DNA from: Fidelibacterota bacterium
GTDB lineage: Bacteria > Marinisomatota > Marinisomatia > Marinisomatales > UBA8229
DNA length: 8,265 nucleotides
Assembly (NCBI GenBank): GCA_002686675.1
Contig: NYYF01000007.1
Span: 4,254-12,518 of the forward strand
Direction of reading: 5' to 3'
Made by a program: the position numbers and the translations under genes. Positions 7,137-8,265 of the stretch are shown piece by piece; the stretch's first letter is position 1, and each line of letters begins with the position of its first letter. The notes under the pieces were generated by a model, which was not told the origin of the DNA, searched no databases, and saw only the letters and a list, made by a program, of their open reading frames with translations.

Positions 7137-7607
7137 ATGTCCGCCACTTTAGTAAAAGTTAGAGTAGTGGATACATATGTATTTCGTAAAATTCAAAAGG
7201 GGTATAAATTTCTCATGCTAAAGCGTGCGGAAACAAAAATATATGAACATCTCTGGCAGGGAGTTGCAGGAAAGATAGAAAAGGGTGAAACTGCTTGGCA
7301 GGCTGCAGTTAGAGAATTAAAAGAAGAGACAGGATTGACTCCAATACGGATGTTTATTGCAGATCATGTGAGTACATTTTACGAGGAAAACGGAGACCTC
7401 ATAAATTTAGTTCCTGTTTTTGGAATTGAAACTGAAACAAAACGAATTACGTTGTCAAGTGAACATTCAGAATATAAATGGATGGATTTTGAAGATGCAG
7501 AAAGAACCCTGGCATGGAATGGACAGAAAAAGGGTATTCGGACTGTATATGAAATGCTGATTTCAAATGATGACCGCATGAAGTGGTCGGGAATAAAACT
7601 GAAATAG
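7137..7607 (+). CDS. NudB-like Nudix hydrolase (nucleoside or dihydroneopterin triphosphate pyrophosphatase)
   Basis: The 156-residue protein has a complete Nudix box at 45-67: Gly45, Glu51, then Arg59-Glu60-Leu-Lys-Glu63-Glu64-Thr-Gly66-Leu67, fitting Gx5Ex7REUxEExGU. The Glu residues bind the Mg2+ that activates water for pyrophosphate release. The upstream HLWQGVAGKIEKGE and the downstream SSEHSEYKWMDFEDA and LAWNGQKKGI resemble E. coli NudB (FWQSVTGSVEEGE; EHLAYKWLD; KSWSNRQAI), which hydrolyses dihydroneopterin triphosphate in folate synthesis and also dATP. The likeness suggests the same class, but I cannot fix the substrate; other (d)NTPs remain possible. The start has a good SD (GAGGG). 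The stop codon overlaps the SD of the peroxiredoxin gene, which follows after 9 bp, so the two are very likely translated from one mRNA. A weak 6-bp inverted repeat (7100-7118) lies in the gap after tgt. Confidence 0.88.
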   Translation: MSATLVKVRVVDTYVFRKIQKGYKFLMLKRAETKIYEHLWQGVAGKIEKGETAWQAAVRELKEETGLTPIRMFIADHVSTFYEENGDLINLVPVFGIETETKRITLSSEHSEYKWMDFEDAERTLAWNGQKKGIRTVYEMLISNDDRMKWSGIKLK

Positions 7608-7610
7608 GAG
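7606..7610 (+). promoter_or_regulatory. Ribosome binding site that fixes the true start of the peroxiredoxin gene
   Basis: AGGAG overlaps the TAG stop of the Nudix gene and lies 6 nt before the ATG at 7617, which is optimal spacing. It matters because a conventional caller would start this gene at the internal ATG at 7818, which has no Shine-Dalgarno and lies beyond the active site. A strong retained SD argues that the region before the in-frame TGA is still translated. Confidence 0.8.
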
Positions 7611-7616
7611 TAGTCT

Positions 7617-8072
7617 ATGTTACAAGTTGGTGATACAGCCCCGAATTTTTCATTGACGAATCAAGATGGAGATCTTATATCTCTCGAAAGTTTAAAAGGG
7701 AAAAAGGTATTGCTTTGGTTTTATCCAAAAGCAAACACACCTGGGTGAACGGCAGAAGGAGAAGGGCTCCGTGATGAGTCCAGAGCATTCCAGAAAAAAA
7801 ATATAGAGATCATTGGGATGAGCGCAGACCATGTAAAAGCTCAGAAATCCTTTTGTGAGAAAAAGAACTTTCCTTTCGCACTTTTGAGCGACGAATCGAA
7901 AGATACAATTAAAGCCTATGGTGCTTGGGGTTTAAAAAAATTTATGGGGAGGGAATATGAAGGAATTTATAGATATTCTTACCTGATTGATGAAAATGGT
8001 ACTATTGAGAAGGTATATTCAAAAGTGAATACAAAAACACATGCGAAGGATATCCTTTCAGATCTGGACTGA
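7617..8072 (+). CDS. bcp: Selenocysteine-containing peroxiredoxin, BCP/PrxQ family (in-frame TGA = Sec44)
   Basis: Reading TGA 7746-7748 as selenocysteine gives an intact 151-residue thioredoxin-fold peroxidase that reduces hydrogen peroxide and organic peroxides at thioredoxin's expense. Its N-terminus (QVGDTAPNFSL, 3-13) and the active site PKANTPGU (37-44) match E. coli BCP PKAMTPGC, so Sec replaces the peroxidatic Cys of PxxxTxxC. Downstream, GLRDE, LLSDE (89-93), YGAWGLKKFMG (101-111), the conserved Arg119 in GIYRYSYLID and a normal C-terminus are all kept in frame. The usual alpha2 resolving Cys at +5 is Glu49; Cys80, 36 residues after Sec44, matches the alpha3 resolving position of the other PrxQ type. 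Codons on both sides look equally well preserved. A SECIS-like hairpin follows the TGA. The alternative is a pseudogene with one nonsense mutation; its exact position at the catalytic codon makes that unlikely. SelA, SelB, SelC and SelD are not in this window. Confidence 0.88.
7764..7781 (+). promoter_or_regulatory. Candidate bacterial SECIS hairpin for Sec insertion
   Basis: In the mRNA GGGCUC (7764-7769) pairs with GAGUCC (7776-7781): six pairs including one G-U, around the loop CGUGAU (7770-7775). The loop has G at its second position followed by U, as in the apical loop of the E. coli fdhF SECIS (AGGUCU), where these bases contact SelB. The loop begins 22 nt after the TGA, against 18 nt in fdhF. 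A lower helix GGAG (7758-7761) with UUCC (7788-7791) could extend it across an internal loop. The E. coli-type bulged U is absent. A competing fold, GGAG with CUCC (7767-7770), is shorter and closer to the TGA. Confidence 0.6.
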
Positions 8073-8102
8073 TTTTTGTACTGCATAAATTTGAAATGAG
8101 TG

Positions 8103-8118
8103 TAGATTTTTTAATCTA
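8103..8118. terminator. Weak AT-rich hairpin between convergent frames, possible terminator
   Basis: TAGATT-TTTT-AATCTA is a perfect 6-bp inverted repeat 30 bp after the peroxiredoxin stop. It lies between that gene and the minus-strand open frame, where a bidirectional terminator would be expected. The stem has one G-C pair and no uridine tract follows directly, so it is not a strong intrinsic terminator; T-rich runs follow at 8132-8172. Confidence 0.2.
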
Positions 8119-8121
8119 TAA

Positions 8122-8265
8122 TTAGATATTCATTTTTCCTTTAATAAATATTTTTTGGTTTTTTTTATTATTGAGGTATCCCATCATAACAGAGTGTCCA
8201 GATATTTTTAGATGCTGATTATCTTTCTCAATACCAGTCATATGAACCGGTGAGGAACCTATCGC
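8122..8265 (-). CDS. C-terminal fragment of a possible adenylate-forming ligase (partial, perhaps degraded)
   Basis: On the minus strand a frame is open from the right edge for 47 codons to a TAA at 8124-8122. It includes SGHSVMMGYLNN, preceded by GSSPVHMTGIEKD. This resembles the region of AMP-forming acyl-CoA or o-succinylbenzoate-CoA ligases reading roughly GxPxPG..I..-GEI.V.GP-VM-GY-N. In that family about 130-150 further residues, including a TGD motif, the hinge and a catalytic Lys, should follow, but the frame stops within about 20 residues and no frame restores them. It may be a decayed gene remnant, or the likeness may be chance over a short stretch. The start is outside the window. 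Confidence 0.35.
   Translation of the reverse strand, partial: AIGSSPVHMTGIEKDNQHLKISGHSVMMGYLNNKKNQKIFIKGKMNI

Noticed and set aside
7617..8072. Pseudogene reading of the peroxiredoxin because of the internal TGA
   Set aside because: The stop is a TGA exactly at the catalytic Cys codon, no other lesion exists, the SD and start are intact, and a SECIS-like hairpin follows. Recoding explains this better than decay, although Sec machinery cannot be checked here.
7818..8072. Independent 84-residue gene starting at the ATG at 7818
   Set aside because: It is the in-frame C-terminal part of the peroxiredoxin (Met68 onward), lacks the active site and has no Shine-Dalgarno.

Overview
The window is a compact, AT-rich, accessory-free stretch of a Gram-negative bacterial chromosome. 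Lipid A chemistry (LpxH-like gene), an Omp85-type outer-membrane barrel, a probable lipoprotein and bacterial-type queuosine synthesis all point to a didermic bacterium. The fusion of a peptidase, a TolB-like propeller and a barrel, and the style of the LpxH-like protein, suggest the FCB/Marinimicrobia-like part of the tree. That placement is an inference from protein style, not from a marker gene.

Layout: on the minus strand, an LpxH-like lipid A phosphoesterase (start at 1300) runs into a probable lipoprotein with HEAT-like helices, whose start codon overlaps the phosphoesterase stop by 8 bp and whose 3' end leaves the window at base 1. A divergent intergenic region of about 130 bp (1301-1433) separates this pair from a plus-strand series: a 1036-residue secreted peptidase/propeller/Omp85-barrel fusion (1434-4544), radA (4598-5950), tgt (TTG start at 5955, 4 bp after radA stops), a NudB-like Nudix hydrolase (7137-7607) and a BCP/PrxQ peroxiredoxin (7617-8072). 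The last 190 bp hold no complete gene. They contain an AT-rich hairpin and, on the minus strand, a 47-codon open frame running in from the right edge that resembles a broken adenylate-forming ligase.

Main result: the peroxiredoxin is interrupted by exactly one in-frame TGA (7746-7748), and it sits at the peroxidatic cysteine of the PxxxTPGC active site. The rest of the protein is intact, and a 6-bp stem with a CGUGAU loop lies 21 nt downstream, where a bacterial SECIS belongs. I read the gene as a selenoprotein (Sec44), probably resolved by Cys80, and not as a pseudogene. A gene caller would cut it to an 84-residue fragment starting at 7818.

Second result: the tRNA-guanine transglycosylase keeps its catalytic and preQ1-pocket motifs but has lost all four ligands of the structural zinc site that is normally near-invariant. 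A gapless alignment gives Ser308, Ser310, Gly313 and Leu339 in place of Cys302, Cys304, Cys307 and His333 of the E. coli enzyme. The neighbouring RadA keeps its four-cysteine zinc finger, so this is not a general loss of zinc sites.

The genes cover envelope building (LpxH-like, lipoprotein, barrel fusion), DNA recombination repair (RadA), tRNA modification (Tgt), nucleotide or pteridine triphosphate hydrolysis (Nudix) and peroxide defence (Prx). No RNA genes, mobile elements or CRISPR arrays were seen, and apart from the divergent region no gap is long enough to hide a sizeable gene.
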